This document shows, piece after piece, positions 44,424 to 58,613 of a stretch of 64,000 bases of DNA. The notes under the pieces were generated by a model. It saw only the letters and a list, made by a program, of their open reading frames with translations, was not told where the DNA came from and made no database searches. Source of the DNA: Mixophyes australis (taxonomy: Eukaryota > Chordata > Amphibia > Anura > Limnodynastidae); NCBI GenBank assembly GCA_036250195.1, contig JAVHZZ010000003.1:58052289-58116288 (forward strand), read 5' to 3'. The stretch's first letter is position 1; each line of letters begins with the position of its first letter. The position numbers and the translations under genes were made by a program.

Positions 44424-46114
44424 CTATTTTTTAGACTAAAGGACTTATTACATGCTATCTGTGTATTTATTTATTTGAATTTTGCTATGTTGCACTACAG
44501 ATCCCAGAGGCCTCTCACTGTCAGGGCATAATGGCACTTGCAGTTCTACAAGTGTCTGCATGCTCAAGCAGCCATGGCTATTGCCCTTGCACTTCTTGCA
44601 TTCTCGTTGTCCCCTTCTACAAGCACAAATATAACCAAGCAGTTAATGTTTGGATAGGAATCCATGCTGAACATTTTATTCGAACACATAATTGATTTAT
44701 GTTTCTCATTAAATTTTATTACAGAACCGTGGCACAACAATGGGGACAGTTTTCCACCAGTTATGCCAAAACATTTTTGGGGTTGTGGGAAGTTCAGTAT
44801 ACAGACAACAGCCCTCTTGTGGAATCTAAATGTAAATATTATAAATGATATATCTAGGATTTGCTAATATCCTCGGGCCAGAAATGCTGGTCAATAATTT
44901 TATAGAGAATCTTAATTTAAATGAATGCAATTTGTGAAAAGGTTGATATAATGTATTTTCTAATCTTAAGGGAGACTTCCGCATGTGAGAACTGGAGAAT
45001 TGCATTAGTTATTACAGCAAACTTCAAGAACTAAATTAGAGATTTTTGCTTCTACAGAAATCATGTTTTGTTAAGAAATTAACCAACATCATTTTTTAAT
45101 GTATATATGTGCATGTTTTATTACCATTTTGTGAGGGGCCCACAACTAATTACCTACATAAGGTCAAGTGTCTGCATAAACATTTATTGCATGTAGTGTT
45201 GTGCAGTGGGATGATTTTATTATCATTTTACATACGCTAGATTATCCCCAGAGTGTCTTATAAAGCCCTTAACCCGATAAGCCACGTCCTTTATTGCTCT
45301 TAAGTGCGCCGTTTTTAAAACTATCCACAAGCTTCATGTTTTTTAATGTTGTATAATGAGCTAACTCTTGTGTTTTAACCTTAGTTTTATTTAAGCCCAT
45401 CCAGCTTTTCCAGGCACTGGTAATGGCTTTTAATAATAAATAGGACTAAGAAATAAAGTTATTGTTAGTGTCATCTACATTAACTAAAAGTGGGATTATT
45501 TCTCTGGAACATAGCTTAGCCAGCTCTGCTGATATGTTCATCATTAAATGTAGACTTGAGAGTGTAATGTTGTAAATACAGGTGATTCTACATCATCACA
45601 TGATAAACAGCATATGGAGGAAAGCACCATCTCGATTTGTAGGAATATGTAGGGCAGCTGCTTGTTTCCTCCTCAGGGCTTACTAAAGAGAAGGATATAT
45701 TATGAGATAGTTATATTTTTAGTGAACTACATTGCTATTTTATTGCATTTGGTGTAAATTTGTAGAGTGTTTTTTAAAGGTGATTACAATTAATTAAGTA
45801 AAACATATTGAATGTATTGTATGTGTATAATTGAGTTCTGAAAAAAAATTATTTGTTTATCGCCAATATGGTTGTGTACATGGTACATGTACAGGTAATG
45901 ACTCACTGTAAAATATGTGTAAGTTTCATTTACAGCAATTTTAAAATAAAAACGAGTACAAACACTAGAGATGCAACACAACAAGAACTGGAAACCAGTT
46001 ATCTGGTTCTCCAATACACAGCATTACTGTTTATGTAAAGAAAGTCTGAGCAACCAAAGTACCTATTCTGTATGTAAAAGACAATAATACATACATTTGT
46101 ACATAGAAATTTTG
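44424..46114. other. No gene; one repeat R scrap
   Basis: 44490-44580 holds a fragment of repeat R (ggcacttgcagttctacaag). The remainder was not recognised. Confidence 0.5.
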
Positions 46115-46121
46115 GGCATGA

Positions 46122-46122
<1 letters not shown>

Positions 46123-46173
<51 letters not shown>
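46123..46173. repeat. (TA)n microsatellite
   Basis: About 50 bp of pure TA. Confidence 0.95.
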
Positions 46174-46175
<2 letters not shown>

Positions 46176-46489
46176 GGTCATGGTTGGTTCCTCGAGAACT
46201 GAACACACACCCGAACCTAGCAGATCCGAGTACTGAACCGAGCCAGCTCGGTACTTTTGTGCACCCTCGTAATTGACGGAATTGAAAACGAGGCAAAACG
46301 TCATTGTTACGTCGTCGGATCTCGCAAGTTTTGGATTCTATAAGTACCACCCTCCACGGCGATAAAGCGCCATTTCACAGAGGGACAGAGAAGGGGTAGC
46401 ACGGTTCTTGGCAGTCTCTAGTGCAGCTGGGCAGCGTCATAGCTAGAAAAGAAAGAAGAGGGGTAGCAGTGATCATCAAAGTCTCCAGT

Positions 46490-46900
46490 GACATTCTGAA
46501 GAGCTCCATTGCTAATTATCATTACTGAAATAGAAATAATAGGGCTGGCAGTCTTGGGCTTCTAAATCTGCAGTCACATTGTAATGCATTATATAGCTCA
46601 CACACAAACAGGAGAGCTCCATTGCTCCATTGCTAATTGTCAGTGCTGAAATAGAAATAATAGGGCTTGCAGTCTTGGTCTAAATCTGCAGTCACTCACC
46701 CAGAAATAGGAGAGGTGGCAGTGTTTAGCGCTGAAGCAGAAATTCAAATAATAGGGCTGGCAGTGTTATTAATAGCCTCCAGTCACATTTTACTGTGCCA
46801 TAGCTCATACAGAAACAGCAGGGGTGGCAGTGTCCTTGTCACTCTCCAGTCTTCAGTCATATTGTCCTTGTCACTCTCCAGTCTCAGTCATGAAGATACT
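46490..46900. repeat. Degenerate ~130-bp tandem repeat
   Basis: Three to four units sharing gctgaaatagaaataatagg, gctggcagt and a gcagtcacatt segment, plus an almost exact short duplication tgtccttgtcactctccagt near 46830-46885. It lies between the hAT transposase relic and the (TA)n block and may be subterminal sequence of that transposon. Confidence 0.75.
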
Positions 46901-47129
46901 AATGCCTCTACCTCATGTGCTAAAGCCTTAGTTCAAGTGCATAGTGGTTTTAAGCCAGGGAAACAAAAATGTAAATAAAAAGCATGTACCCTTTTAAAGA
47001 AAAAAAACACCTTTCCAATAAAGGTGAAAGTTTACTGTAGAAAAACATAAAATTGCCAACATGACATTCTACCCAAAATATTACTAAGCATACCAGCATC
47101 AGCTAGCTCCCTTCTCTCAGCTAGATATT

Positions 47130-48990
47130 AGCACCTGCAATCTATACTGTCAGCATATTCACCCTCATCAGTGTGTACATCATCCTCAAACAATACTAAT
47201 TCATCCCTGTTGGAATCCACCATCACAGAAGTCTGTGTACTTTGATGTAATTGCCGGTATGGCCTTCCTCATAGAACTTGTAGTTCATTTTATGGAAGAG
47301 CTGTTACAATTTTTGGGCAATTCTTTAAGACCAGACCGAATGTCAAAATTTTGTGCAGACTCATCTGAATCACCACTGGGTGTCTTGGGAAAGCTAAGTT
47401 TTTTCCTAGCAGCAATTGACAAAGAAAATGAAGAAGGAGACGTCATTGTGTCATGTACCACTTGAGCTGTAAGCTTGCTGACCAGGAGCTCATTGCATCT
47501 CTTGAGATCTGGGTGAATTGGAAAGAAAGAAAAGACAAAGCTCTTAACCCTAGGATCAAGCACAGTTGCCAAAATGTAATGATCCGATTTCAAGATGTTG
47601 ATAGCTCTTGGATCCTGGTGATGCAAATAAAGAACTTAATCTATAATTAGTGGAATTGCTTTGTTTCATTTCCTCCTTCAATTTTTCTTGCTGTTTTTCA
47701 AAAAGTCTAATTAGGGGAATCACATGACTCAAACTAACTGCTGTAATGCTCTAACAATATTGGTGGCGTTATCAGAAATCCTGCGCCACCAGAAATTGGT
47801 GGCGTTATCCTGCTTGGACCCAGGAGAGTCCAAGTAGGATAAGCCTAGTTGCAATGACATCCCTTAGTTTTTCAAACAGGTTCTCAGCTGTATTACCTCT
47901 GACCTGCGCCTTGTCTCGTCTCTGATAATCACCTCTTACTCCTGCCTACAAGACATCTCCCCTGCTGCTCCCCACTTATGTAATTACCTACCATGCTAAA
48001 TCAGACTTTCCCACAGCCTTCAAATCTTTAGATGCTGTTTGAAAACCCATCTCTTTTTTTAGAGGTGGCTTTATCCTCGAAAGTACTATTCATACTAATG
48101 CACCCTCACGACTATCCCAATCTCCACTCTGAGCCACACTCGCCCCTCATGTTTCAGTTGTGCCCTCTTCCCTTTAGAATGTAAGCTCTCTAATGAGCAG
48201 GGTCCTCCATACCCTTTGTTTTCATGTCACCATTCATTTTGTCTTGCTTTTCTGTTCTTGTTTTACGTATGTCCTGTTTTATGTACGGCGCTGTGGAGCA
48301 CTGTGGTGCCTTAAAAATCTACAATAATAATAATAATAATAATATGGTTCTTAGTGAAGCAGATGATACACAGAGTAGCCTGCCTCTGAAAAATGTGATG
48401 TTCTTGGGTACATGCTGCTGCTGTACCTGCTGGTGAAGGTAAATCACAAACCCAGAGGGCTGTCACAATAGTATAATCTTTAGTTTGCCCAGTTCGCTTG
48501 TCCACATATCTGTGGTTAAGTGTAAAGTGGGTATAATGGCATTTTGTAGCCCAATAATTACATTTCTACGAACGTTCCAGGAGAGGTGAGGAATAGCTTT
48601 TCTAGTAAAATGGTGTAGTGATGGAATTTGGTAACGGGGATGGAAGACCTCAAGTAACTGCCTATAACCAGCTGCATTAATAGTGGATACTGGACGCAGA
48701 TCTAATACTAGCATAGTCACCATGGCGTCTGTGATCCACTTTGCGACTGGGTGAGAGCTGCCATACTTGCTTCCTCTTGCAAAGGATTGTTTAACAGTCA
48801 ATTGTTGTAAACTACTAGTAGTCTTCTTCTTGGTCTGCTTCTGGGTTGAAGATCCCCCCCCCAGCAGCAGGAGCGGCAGGAGTGAGTCTTACGCTCAAGG
48901 ATTTTTCTGAGGAGTCCTGGATAGGGGAGTAGTCCGCTGCATCTTCTAACCCAAAGGACACTTACTGCAGCCTATGATTTTGGGATGTGA
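47130..48990 (-). pseudogene. hAT (ZBED-type) transposase relic, split by a LINE tail
   Basis: Minus-strand N-terminal half (48801-48350): TVKQSFARGSKYGSSHPVAK, MVTMLVLDLRPVSTINAAGY, LEVFHPRYQIPSLHHFTRKA, then LHLTTDMWTS, which contains the first catalytic Asp region of hAT transposases, and TIVTALWVC. C-terminal half (47890-47285): a block with SHVIPLIRLFEKQQEKLKEE, then HYILATVLDPRVKSF, the conserved D-P-R block with the second acidic site. The C-terminal dimerisation segment was not recognised. The halves are separated by an L2-like LINE tail at 47900-48343. Stops and frame changes throughout. Confidence 0.85.
47900..48343 (+). mobile_element. L2-like LINE 3' end inserted in the hAT relic
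   Basis: Text like ttcaaatctttagatgctgtttgaaaac and tgtaagctctctaatgagca matches the 3' region of the LINE at 42545. It ends in an (AAT)n tail at 48321-48343. Orientation is plus, opposite to the transposase. Confidence 0.7.
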
Positions 48991-50648
48991 ACTGGGCGGG
49001 GAAGGGGTGTTTTGTCACAGTGAATTTTCAATAAGGGTGTGCCAAACTCAAGCGCATGCAGTCACGTAAAAATCCAGCTCTTTTTCTGCTGTATCTTTTC
49101 CTCCAGCTACAGGGCTGATCAATAGTGATGACAGTCTTGTATGCATGCTATAACATGTGTTTGCAAACATGAGCAACTGTATAAATGTATGCTATGCTCA
49201 GTAGACATTAACAACATTCTAATAAATGTCTTTCATAGAAAAAAATGGTAAAAAAACCCCTGTTTTAACATTAATGCCTATGTTAAAATGGTGATTAAAT
49301 TCAGTATGCCTTTTTTCCTGTGCCTTCTTTGGCGAATTTATAATCCACATAGGTACTGGACATATCCTGCAGCGTCTTATGTAGTAGAGCAGACCTGCTA
49401 CTGATTTGAAAAGCACACGTGTCTTTAGATCCGTGCCTTGATGAACTCGGGAGCACGCAAAGCCTAAATACGTGCGTATAATACAAAACACAGGTTGCGC
49501 TCAGCATACATGCCTTGATGAATCAGGTCCACTGTGTCCAGCTGCAACAGATGTAACCAATATATTATCCTTTTTAGTTTATTTAATAATTATTTATTGA
49601 TCTGTTTTACATACATTTCTACACTTCACTTCTTACTAATCCACTTAGAACATATAATAGTTCATGGATGATGCTCAATGATTATTGCAAATTCTGTTTA
49701 TTATAAGAGCTAATAATTCAAATTATCATGCCATATAACAGATTACATATGTGCAGTCCAGCGCTGCCTTAGATTATCTAGTATTTTAGCTAGATTACAT
49801 TGGTCTAATCCAGTACATCTTCACATCATATCCAATTTATCTAATAGGTTGCTCTATTTAACCTTCATTTTTTTCCTGTAAAAGTTTTTGATGAACAAAT
49901 ACCGAGGGAGAAGCACCTTTTTCCGTCTTATGTCCGTCTTATGTCTTATGTGTCAAAACAGGAGCAGCCCAGGGAACAGTTGCCTTCCTGCCTCTTTTAC
50001 CAGCTCTCCTCTGAATAGCCAGGGATGTGATTCTATTGCTCTCCAAAAGAACTTTGATTGGCAAACCCTCATGCAGCAATTAGCAGAATGGTGGTTGCCC
50101 GCCTGAGGTTCGGAACTTTCACCATTAAGAAGATTCACATCTCAGGAATAAGTATCTCTTGCAACGCTATGATCAAGGACACCAGCCATCCACTATTCTA
50201 CTGTTATGTGTGATGGGTTATTAATATACATACTATACAGATATACTTGTAAATGGAATTCCTCTTTAAAGGAATAATCCACCCACTAATACTATACAAT
50301 TTAAACCTGCTGACATTAAGGAGATGATATGGTGCTAATTGCAGGGATTTATGCACATTAGGCCTGCCCGTGGATAGTGAATGGTACTAGAGAGTGAATC
50401 TAACTAATTGTGAGGAAATGAGGTCACCGAGACAAACTATACCTCATTCCTCACACTAATAGAGGATGAGTTATTACACCTTTTATCTATTGCATGTATT
50501 CAGTTATGTTCCAAATGTGCCTATATTATCTACAATGTTGTCTATATGCAATTATTCTGCAAAGTACATTTATATTATGCTGTTATTATAATTCAATGTT
50601 ATAATATTTAGTGGAAGTAATGCTACATTCACATAATTTTAAATAACA
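48991..50648. other. No gene recognised
   Basis: A family-B-like MITE end (tgatgaatcaggtcc) is at 49513 without a clear partner. Open frames near 49888-50138 on both strands have no recognisable domain and are not called. Confidence 0.45.
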
Positions 50649-50653
50649 GTCAG

Positions 50654-51439
50654 TATTACCAGCCGCAGCGGCCGCGGGCACCACCGCGACTCTCCTAGCC
50701 CTGCTGGTGGTGTTCCGGCCATTGCCATGATGACCGTGGCGTCATTTCCGGTTTCTTCATCCCGGTTGCCTAGGCAACAACGGGGATGATTCAGGCTCCC
50801 TGCCGCCACGCCCGGCCAGCTGTCAAAGAGCCGGGCGCGCGCGCAGGGCTGTGTAGGCTCAGCCAATTATGGCTGATTAGGTTAGGTACTGCTGGGCACT
50901 CTACAATATTATTGGCTGCCAGTAATTAATTATGCAAGTGCTGGGAGCACTTACAGGGCCTTGTCCCGATTGGTCATCTGTACTATTTAAGGCAGTGAGG
51001 ACTGAGTCTCACTGCCGGTTATGGCATCCTGTGTCAGTACTGCTGCCTACTCCTGTGCTATTTTGGTGTCGAACCTTGGATGATTTATCTGTGTATGACC
51101 TCTGCCTGTCCCTGGACTCTGAACCATTGCCTGTGGCCCTGACCTTTTACCTTACCCAAACTCTGAACCATTGCCTGTAACCCATACCCAGCTTGTACCT
51201 GATGTCTCCACCCGTGCTCTGTCCGGTCCGCAGATCTATGGCCTGTCCCTACTCCATGTATTACCTTCTGTACCTGTGCACTGCCGTGTGAACATAAACT
51301 TGTACTACACTGAGTGTAAGTCCTGGGGACGTCCGAGTACCTGTGAGCATAACCAGTCTCTATGGGAAAGGCGGCTGATATAGATGAAGACCTCTTCTGC
51401 TAAGTTCTACAAGTTTATGCCACACTGGTAGCCATAACA
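50654..51439 (+). mobile_element. Solo LTR, family L, copy 1
   Basis: A 5-bp direct repeat gtcag flanks it (50649-50653, 51440-51444). The start is tattaccag (probably a mutated TG), the end ataaca. It is GC-rich at its 5' end, with an RFX-type palindrome GTTGCCTAGGCAAC (50765-50778), a GC run (gcgcgcgcgc near 50835) and a TATA-like tatttaag near 50983. Total 786 bp. The absence of internal coding sequence on either side fits recombination to a solo LTR. Confidence 0.82.
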
Positions 51440-51444
51440 GTCAG

Positions 51445-52112
51445 AGAGATCTTTTGGCTCTATAGCACCCATGTGCTAACATTGTGCAGCTGAACAGGTG
51501 AATGTATTATCCACACAGTCATTGTTGAGTAGCCCACACTTTTTAAGTAACCTTTGTGTTCAAGTTGGTTCCGTAATATGTAGCAACATGTTTAATTAGT
51601 AAATTTGTGCATTTTTGCTAAGCCCCCTGTGTGTGTCAGCAGATATGCGAATAGAATGTATTTGGTGCAATAAATACCAAACATGCTATCTCAAGAGCTG
51701 CACTTAATCTGATCACACACACCCTGTTGTATGAAGGGATCTAGAAGTCTCTTCTCTACCTCAAATTTTCTACCACCCTCTATATGGTCAAGTGTGTGAC
51801 CAGGGTATGAAGTATGATGGAGGATGGCTGAGAATTGTGGGACATCTGTATCAAAAACACTGAGCATGATCTGCGGATCTATCAGTGAGAAGAGTCAGTG
51901 GCACAGGGCTTTATGTCAGCCATTATCCAGAAGACACAGGACTGTTGCCTGCATAAACTTTCAATTGGACCATGTACCTTAGCAACTCAATATATGCATG
52001 GAACCCAACAATGGGGAGTCTCAGACTGGAGACTAGGCCCCACACAGGGTAACTACCAACCAGGGTTTAGCTATCTGGAAATCTAAAGGCTGTAGTTTGA
52101 TAATGCTAATGT
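51445..52112. other. No gene recognised
   Basis: A 62-codon frame at 51898-52086 has no recognisable domain. Nothing else was seen. Confidence 0.45.
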
Positions 52113-52700
52113 TGTCACGGGCAGCGGCGCTGCTCGCTACGGCCCGCCTCAATCCTGTCGCGTCCTGGCTGTTTTCCAATCAGCCGGAACATCACTTCTG
52201 GTCTGAGCATTCCGGTTGCCTGGGCAACAGCCGGGACGCTCTCTCTTCTCTGCCGCTTGCACAGTTCTATTGAATTAATCACATCTTCCTGAGGCTGATT
52301 AGTGCTGGTCTGGATCCTGCATACTTATTGGGCAGCATTACTAATTAAGTCAGGGAGGGATTAGCATCCTTGCCGGTTATAGCTTTAGTTCCCCTGTTGC
52401 TGACCTGCTCCAACTTGTTCCTCATTACTGGATTCTGCTTGTTCACAACTTGCCCCACCACTGCCTGATTATTGGTTTCTGCTTGTTCGCTAGTTGCCTC
52501 GACCTCTGCCTGATAACTGGATTCTGCTTCTCCACTAGTTGTCTTGGACCTTGGTCTATCCCTAGACCATCCCGGATTCAGTCCTGTCTCCAGGTATCCT
52601 CCTACCACCCGTGCAACGGTCACAAAACATAAGCTCCTACTACTTAGATTTAAGACTGGGGGCATCTGAGTACCTGTGAGCAAGACTCTACCTCTACTGC
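52113..52700 (+). mobile_element. LTR, family L relative, right end unclear
   Basis: Starts TGTCACGGGCAGCGGCG and shares with copies 1 and 3 the RFX-type palindrome GTTGCCTGGGCAAC (52215-52228), the phrase attagcatccttgccggtta and the C/T-rich gcctgacctgctccaac-type segment. No target duplication was found, so the right boundary is approximate. Confidence 0.6.
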
Positions 52701-53934
<1,234 letters not shown>

Positions 53935-54247
53935 TATTATTATTATTATCATCATTTATTTATAAAGGGCCAACATATTATTCGGCACTGTACAATAAGG
54001 GAAATACGATGCAAACAAATGACATACAATGACATGAAACAGGAGATAAAGGTTGCCTTGCCTAAACAAACAATTTAAGAGCTGTGGGGTACAATTGAAA
54101 TATAAGGTTTCAAATACAGATTGTTGCTGCTGGTGCAGAAAAAGAAGAAGGAGAGGTTCCCTTGGAGAAACTAACTTCAGGGACTGCATAAAGATGTTGA
54201 TGGTTGAGAATAATCCTATAGGACTGGGTAAAGAGTTTCATAAACTA

Positions 54248-54871
54248 AGGCTAGGTACACACTGTAGAATTTTTCGACCAACGTGTCATCTCAAACGATT
54301 GTACCTAGGACTGAAGGTCAGATCAGTCTGACGAATCATGTGTACACACTGACACAATTTACTTTCTTATCTGTGTTCTTCAACTGGAACTTCATCTGGT
54401 CCTCCAGTCTTCAGAGAATGACAGCACCATATTTATTCATTCATTCTTGTCACATTGTCACACTGATTAAAACCGCCTTGTTATAGCTATCCACATGTCC
54501 TAATGAATTTTGCAAGCTTCTGTGACTCTGAAACTAAATATTCTGTCTCAGAACGAACAAATGAATTATTCCATCTACAGCACTCTCTTTATTCACTGGG
54601 ACATTCGTTGCTAGCATCCGCTGAAAAGAGCCTGACTCAGTAAACTCTATGGAGATTGTGAGCATGAGTGCATACACACTACATGATCGTTAGGTGGTTG
54701 GTCGGAAAATATTAAACAGTACGATCAACCAAATGAGCTGAAAATCGACACTTTGGAAAAACTTTCGACCCTCGTGTCACTATACACACTAACCCGACAT
54801 CCGACAGAACGGTTGAATGTCAGCTGATTTGCCCGATTATTGGACGAAAATGCTCCAGTGTGTACCCAGCC
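54248..54871. mobile_element. MITE family D, copy 2
   Basis: Ends aggctaggtacacactg and cagtgtgtacccagcc are inverted and match copy 1 at 41368, flanked by TA or TAA. It is 624 bp. The interior carries the complementary motifs gaccaac and gttggtcg. Confidence 0.82.
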
Positions 54872-55000
54872 TAACTGTTAAAGACATATCAAGTAGAGGT
54901 GTGGAGGACGATGGAGTAAATGTAAACAGTTCCATTTATCTATGTTTACCTTTAAAGGCCTTGGATATCTCTAGAAGCAGATGGTTGAAAGTAAATTTGA

Positions 55001-55313
55001 GGGGCCTGAGTCATTAAGGAGAGCAAAGCATAAAATAGGAGTGACTTTGCACCGGGGCAAAACCATGTGGCATTAGAGGGGGAGGTAAATTTAAAATGTG
55101 AGGACAGATTTATAGCTGAAGTAGGGCATATCCTAGATCAACTTTACATTTCGGTGTAGAAATAAAGTATTTTTGTGCTACATGAAAAAGCAGACAGTAT
55201 TAGACTTATGTGCAAAATAATAAACTAATTTGCACCCCTTACATTGTAACATGGTTTATCCCAGAGAACATTTACTCCCTTTCTTGCCTTGCTTTCCTTA
55301 ATGAATCAGGCCC
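55001..55313. mobile_element. Palindromic MITE, family B, copy 1
   Basis: Starts ggggcctgagtcattaagga and ends tccttaatgaatcaggccc. The interior shares gtgctacatgaaaaagcag and aatttgcaccccttacattg with copy 2. About 313 bp, non-coding. Confidence 0.88.
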
Positions 55314-56496
55314 GAGGTGTTCAATAATACAGAATTAGTTTTTCAGGGGTGTGGAGGTATATCTGGTTGTCATTTGTGTACAAAATATACCTAAACATAA
55401 ATATGAACTTCAGTTTGTTGTAGAAAACAGTATATGGCTGCAGACTGATGTCCAGGTACTTCAGCAAATAGAAGGATGGGAAGAATGAGGTTTTATTGAA
55501 GGAAACATGATTGATTGGATGGTAATGTATGAGCAAAACTATGAAAAGGCAGCATTGCTTATGTCAAGGGCAAATGGCATTTGTGGGAGTTGGTGCTGGT
55601 CAAGAGCATTAAGGAAGAAACGAGATACAAGAAGAGTTGGAGAAAAGATTAATCTTTGAATTTGCTTCTGAGGACATCAATACCTAAATGTGAGGCTGTT
55701 TCTGTGGAGAGTGTTGGGCTAGTCGGAATAAGGAGGGTCGAGTATAGAGTTCTAGGTAAAAAAAACACCAGTCTGTTGTAAAGAAAATACTCCAATAGCT
55801 TAGAAGCGATTGGGGATAGATAAATGGGTTATTATTAGAGAGCAGAGATCAGTCAAGAGAGGGTTCCTGGAGCAGGTGGATAATGACTATATACTTGAAA
55901 GTAGAGACCAAACCTGTGGAGAGGGAAAGTTAAAATAATTGTGTCATTGGAAGAATCAGTGTGATGAAGTGAGAGATTGGATCAAGTGCACAGGTTGTTA
56001 TGTGAAAGGATGAGAGGCTGAATGAATCAGACAATTTCACCTTCCTTTAGTTACTGCGCTGAAAGAGCCCAGGATGGAATGACAGGTAAGTGCAGGATGA
56101 GGATGTGTGTAGCGTGTCTGACGTAAAGCAATGTCACACCTTCTTGTATTGTTTTCTTTTAAGTAGTTTGCAATGTCTTGGGCACTAAATGCTCTTGGAT
56201 TTTGAAAAGGGAATAAAGTGGAGGAGTGAGGACATGGCAAGTGCGGTGGGGTGAAAGCAGAAGACCTACACCACTACCTGATTTGTCTCCAAGTCTAGAT
56301 GTAAATGTGAGGTGCAGACCTCCATAGGAGAGTGATGTAGCAAATGGAACAGACTATAGTCTACATTGCTTGTGGCGGTAGCGATGAAGCGGAATACATG
56401 CATGCAAATTGCAACAAGTGTTTCAAATGGTCATACTTCATAGTGGGTACAATCTATCCTTTAATGAAAATTAAGACTATATTACATCATACCATG

Positions 56497-56499
<3 letters not shown>

Positions 56500-56560
<61 letters not shown>
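56500..56560. repeat. (TA)n microsatellite
   Basis: About 60 bp of pure TA. Confidence 0.95.
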
Positions 56561-56562
<2 letters not shown>

Positions 56563-57140
56563 AGTATCTACATTTTATGCAATTAATACTTTTAAAATAC
56601 AGCTTAGCACTCTTCATAATTTATGGTCAATGACCATTCAATACTAGCCACTAAAAGCAGTGTCATTGAAACTTTAACTGGGTAAACACTACTTGTTAAA
56701 TTTGGCTTTTCAATCTAAATAAAATAAAATAATAGATCTATATCTTTGTTTAGGCCATGAGGAAAATGTGACTGTATTCTATGACCCCAGAATGCTTCTC
56801 TCTGAAGGAGTAGTGTATATATGTTTCCTTCACTTGACAGTGTCGGTGTTCCTACTGTTTCTGACATAATTAAGACACATTGAGACTAGTGCTTTGTTGG
56901 TCGCAAATTTGGAGTAAATTACTCTTAAAAAACAAGAGTATGTGGGGAGTCTTACTTGTTTGTCCTATATACACAAATCCACATAGGCATAAGAGTAGAT
57001 ATATTACTTATTTTCTGTCAAAAGTTAAAAAGTTAAAAAACATATCATATCATATGTTAAAATAATCACAATTATCTGATTGTCTTCTTTCTCTCTGGTT
57101 TCTCTTAACACTTCTTCTTTAGGTTTCCTTCTTTGTACTA
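56561..57140. other. No gene recognised
   Basis: No recognised gene or repeat. Confidence 0.45.
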
Positions 57141-57468
57141 GGGGCCTGATTCATTAAGGATCTTAACTTAAGAAACTTCTTATTTAAGTCTCTTGGTCAA
57201 AACCATGTTGCAATGCAAGGGGTGCAAATTAGTATTCTGTTTTGCACATAAGTTAAATACTGACTGTTTTTTCATGTAGCACACAAATACTTGATAGCTT
57301 ATTTGTACACTGAAATTTAAAGTTGATATTTGTGTGCTACATGAAAAAACAGTCAGTATTTAACTTATGTGCAAAACAGAAAACTAATTTGCACCCCTTA
57401 CATTGTTTTGTCCAGGAGACTTAAATAAGAAGTTTCTTAAGTTAAGATCCTTAATGAATAATGCCCTA
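57141..57468. mobile_element. Palindromic MITE, family B, copy 2
   Basis: Near-perfect palindrome over 328 bp: ggggcctgattcattaagga at the left and tccttaatgaataatgccct at the right. The inner arms gcacataagttaaatactga and tcagtatttaacttatgtgc are complementary around a roughly 50-bp centre. It is flanked by TA on both sides. Confidence 0.93.
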
Positions 57469-58441
57469 GGTTCTTATCATATCCTCTTTTCAATGACTGC
57501 ACATATCACTCCAAACTTTTGCTCTGTATCTCTACTCACAGAAATCAAACTCTTGGAAGGAGTTATCAAAACAAACTGGCAACAAATCCTTCATCTTATA
57601 CATGAACAGAGACTGAACAGAAAGTATTGCAAAATGAACTAGGGTTGAACCCACAGACTTTGAAGACAATTTTGGATCCAAATTGAATTAGCTGGTATGT
57701 TTAGAGCATTTAACAGGAAAGCTATTTTGCTGCTAGAAAGCATGTGAATATATTGACATAGATGAATGCAGGTGTTGATAATGTGATTAGTACTGGCATA
57801 AATGGTTTAGCAACTAGAGAGGTTGAAAAAACAGAGAGGTTGCTCGCAACCAACACAAATTATATGCTTGTACATGATGTCAATTATAGCAATAATGTGA
57901 TGATTAGCCTTAATCAGGTTACTACATTTGATTAGGGTTCCTGAAGAATGGGCGAGGAACCCCCCCCCAAAGGAAAATAAAGAAAATCTTGTGCTGCACG
58001 ATACCCACCTGTCTCACAATAAACCTGCTCTGATGAGCCTTTGAAATATATGCTCTCTTTGAGGTATGCGTTGCCTCATAAACTATGACTTTTATTATTG
58101 GATATATGTGTGGAAGCGGAGAAGCTCAGAGAGTATATTCAGAACATCACCACTTCCCAATGGAAGTGAAAGGAGACAGTTCCCACTGTCAGACTTTGAC
58201 TCAGCACACCTCAAGGTACATATTTAATCTCCACTCTCAGTGGGACCAAAATTGATTTTGCGCTTTGCAAACAAGCTCTAGTGGATGGATATAGCCATAT
58301 AGATTTGTATATTAACATGAAAAGGGACAATAAAGGATAGGAGCTTTTGGTCCAAAAGAGTGAATGTTCATGTAGATAGAGATTATGTAAGCCAATCGCA
58401 GTGCTCCAAAATCGATAGTTGAAATTCTGCATGAACACTTA
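57469..58441. other. No gene recognised
   Basis: Unassigned sequence, with a poly-C run at 57960-57969. Confidence 0.45.
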
Positions 58442-58613
58442 GGGGTATATTTACTAAACTGCAGGTATGAAAAAGTGGAGATATTGCCTATAGCAACCAA
58501 TCAAATTCTAGTTATAATTTATTTAGTATATTCTACAAAATGACAGCAATAATCTGATTGGTTGCTATAGGCAACATCTCCACTTTTTCAATTCCGCAGT
58601 TTAGTAATTCTCC
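58442..58613. mobile_element. Palindromic MITE, family A, copy 3
   Basis: Starts ggggtatatttactaaactg. The arms aaaaagtggagat.ttgcctatagcaaccaatca and their complement match copies 1, 2 and 4. The left flank is tta and the right flank ttaa. Confidence 0.88.

Larger units (their letters stand above)
53935..56330 (-). repeat. Probable L2-like LINE 3' region, minus strand, split by two MITEs
   Basis: Starts with (ATT)n and atttataaagggccaacata at 53935-53985, the complement of a LINE-type tail. Frog-repeat-like text follows on both sides of MITEs at 54248-54871 and 55001-55313 (for example agagttggagaaaagatta and gagggttcctggagcaggtg). The family assignment comes from the tail and general resemblance and is provisional. 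Confidence 0.45.

Noticed and set aside
50639..51383. Frames in GC-rich sequence that look like a CpG-island first exon
   Set aside because: The same sequence recurs at 52113 and 60106 with target-site duplications, so it is an LTR and not the missing SNTG2 first exon.
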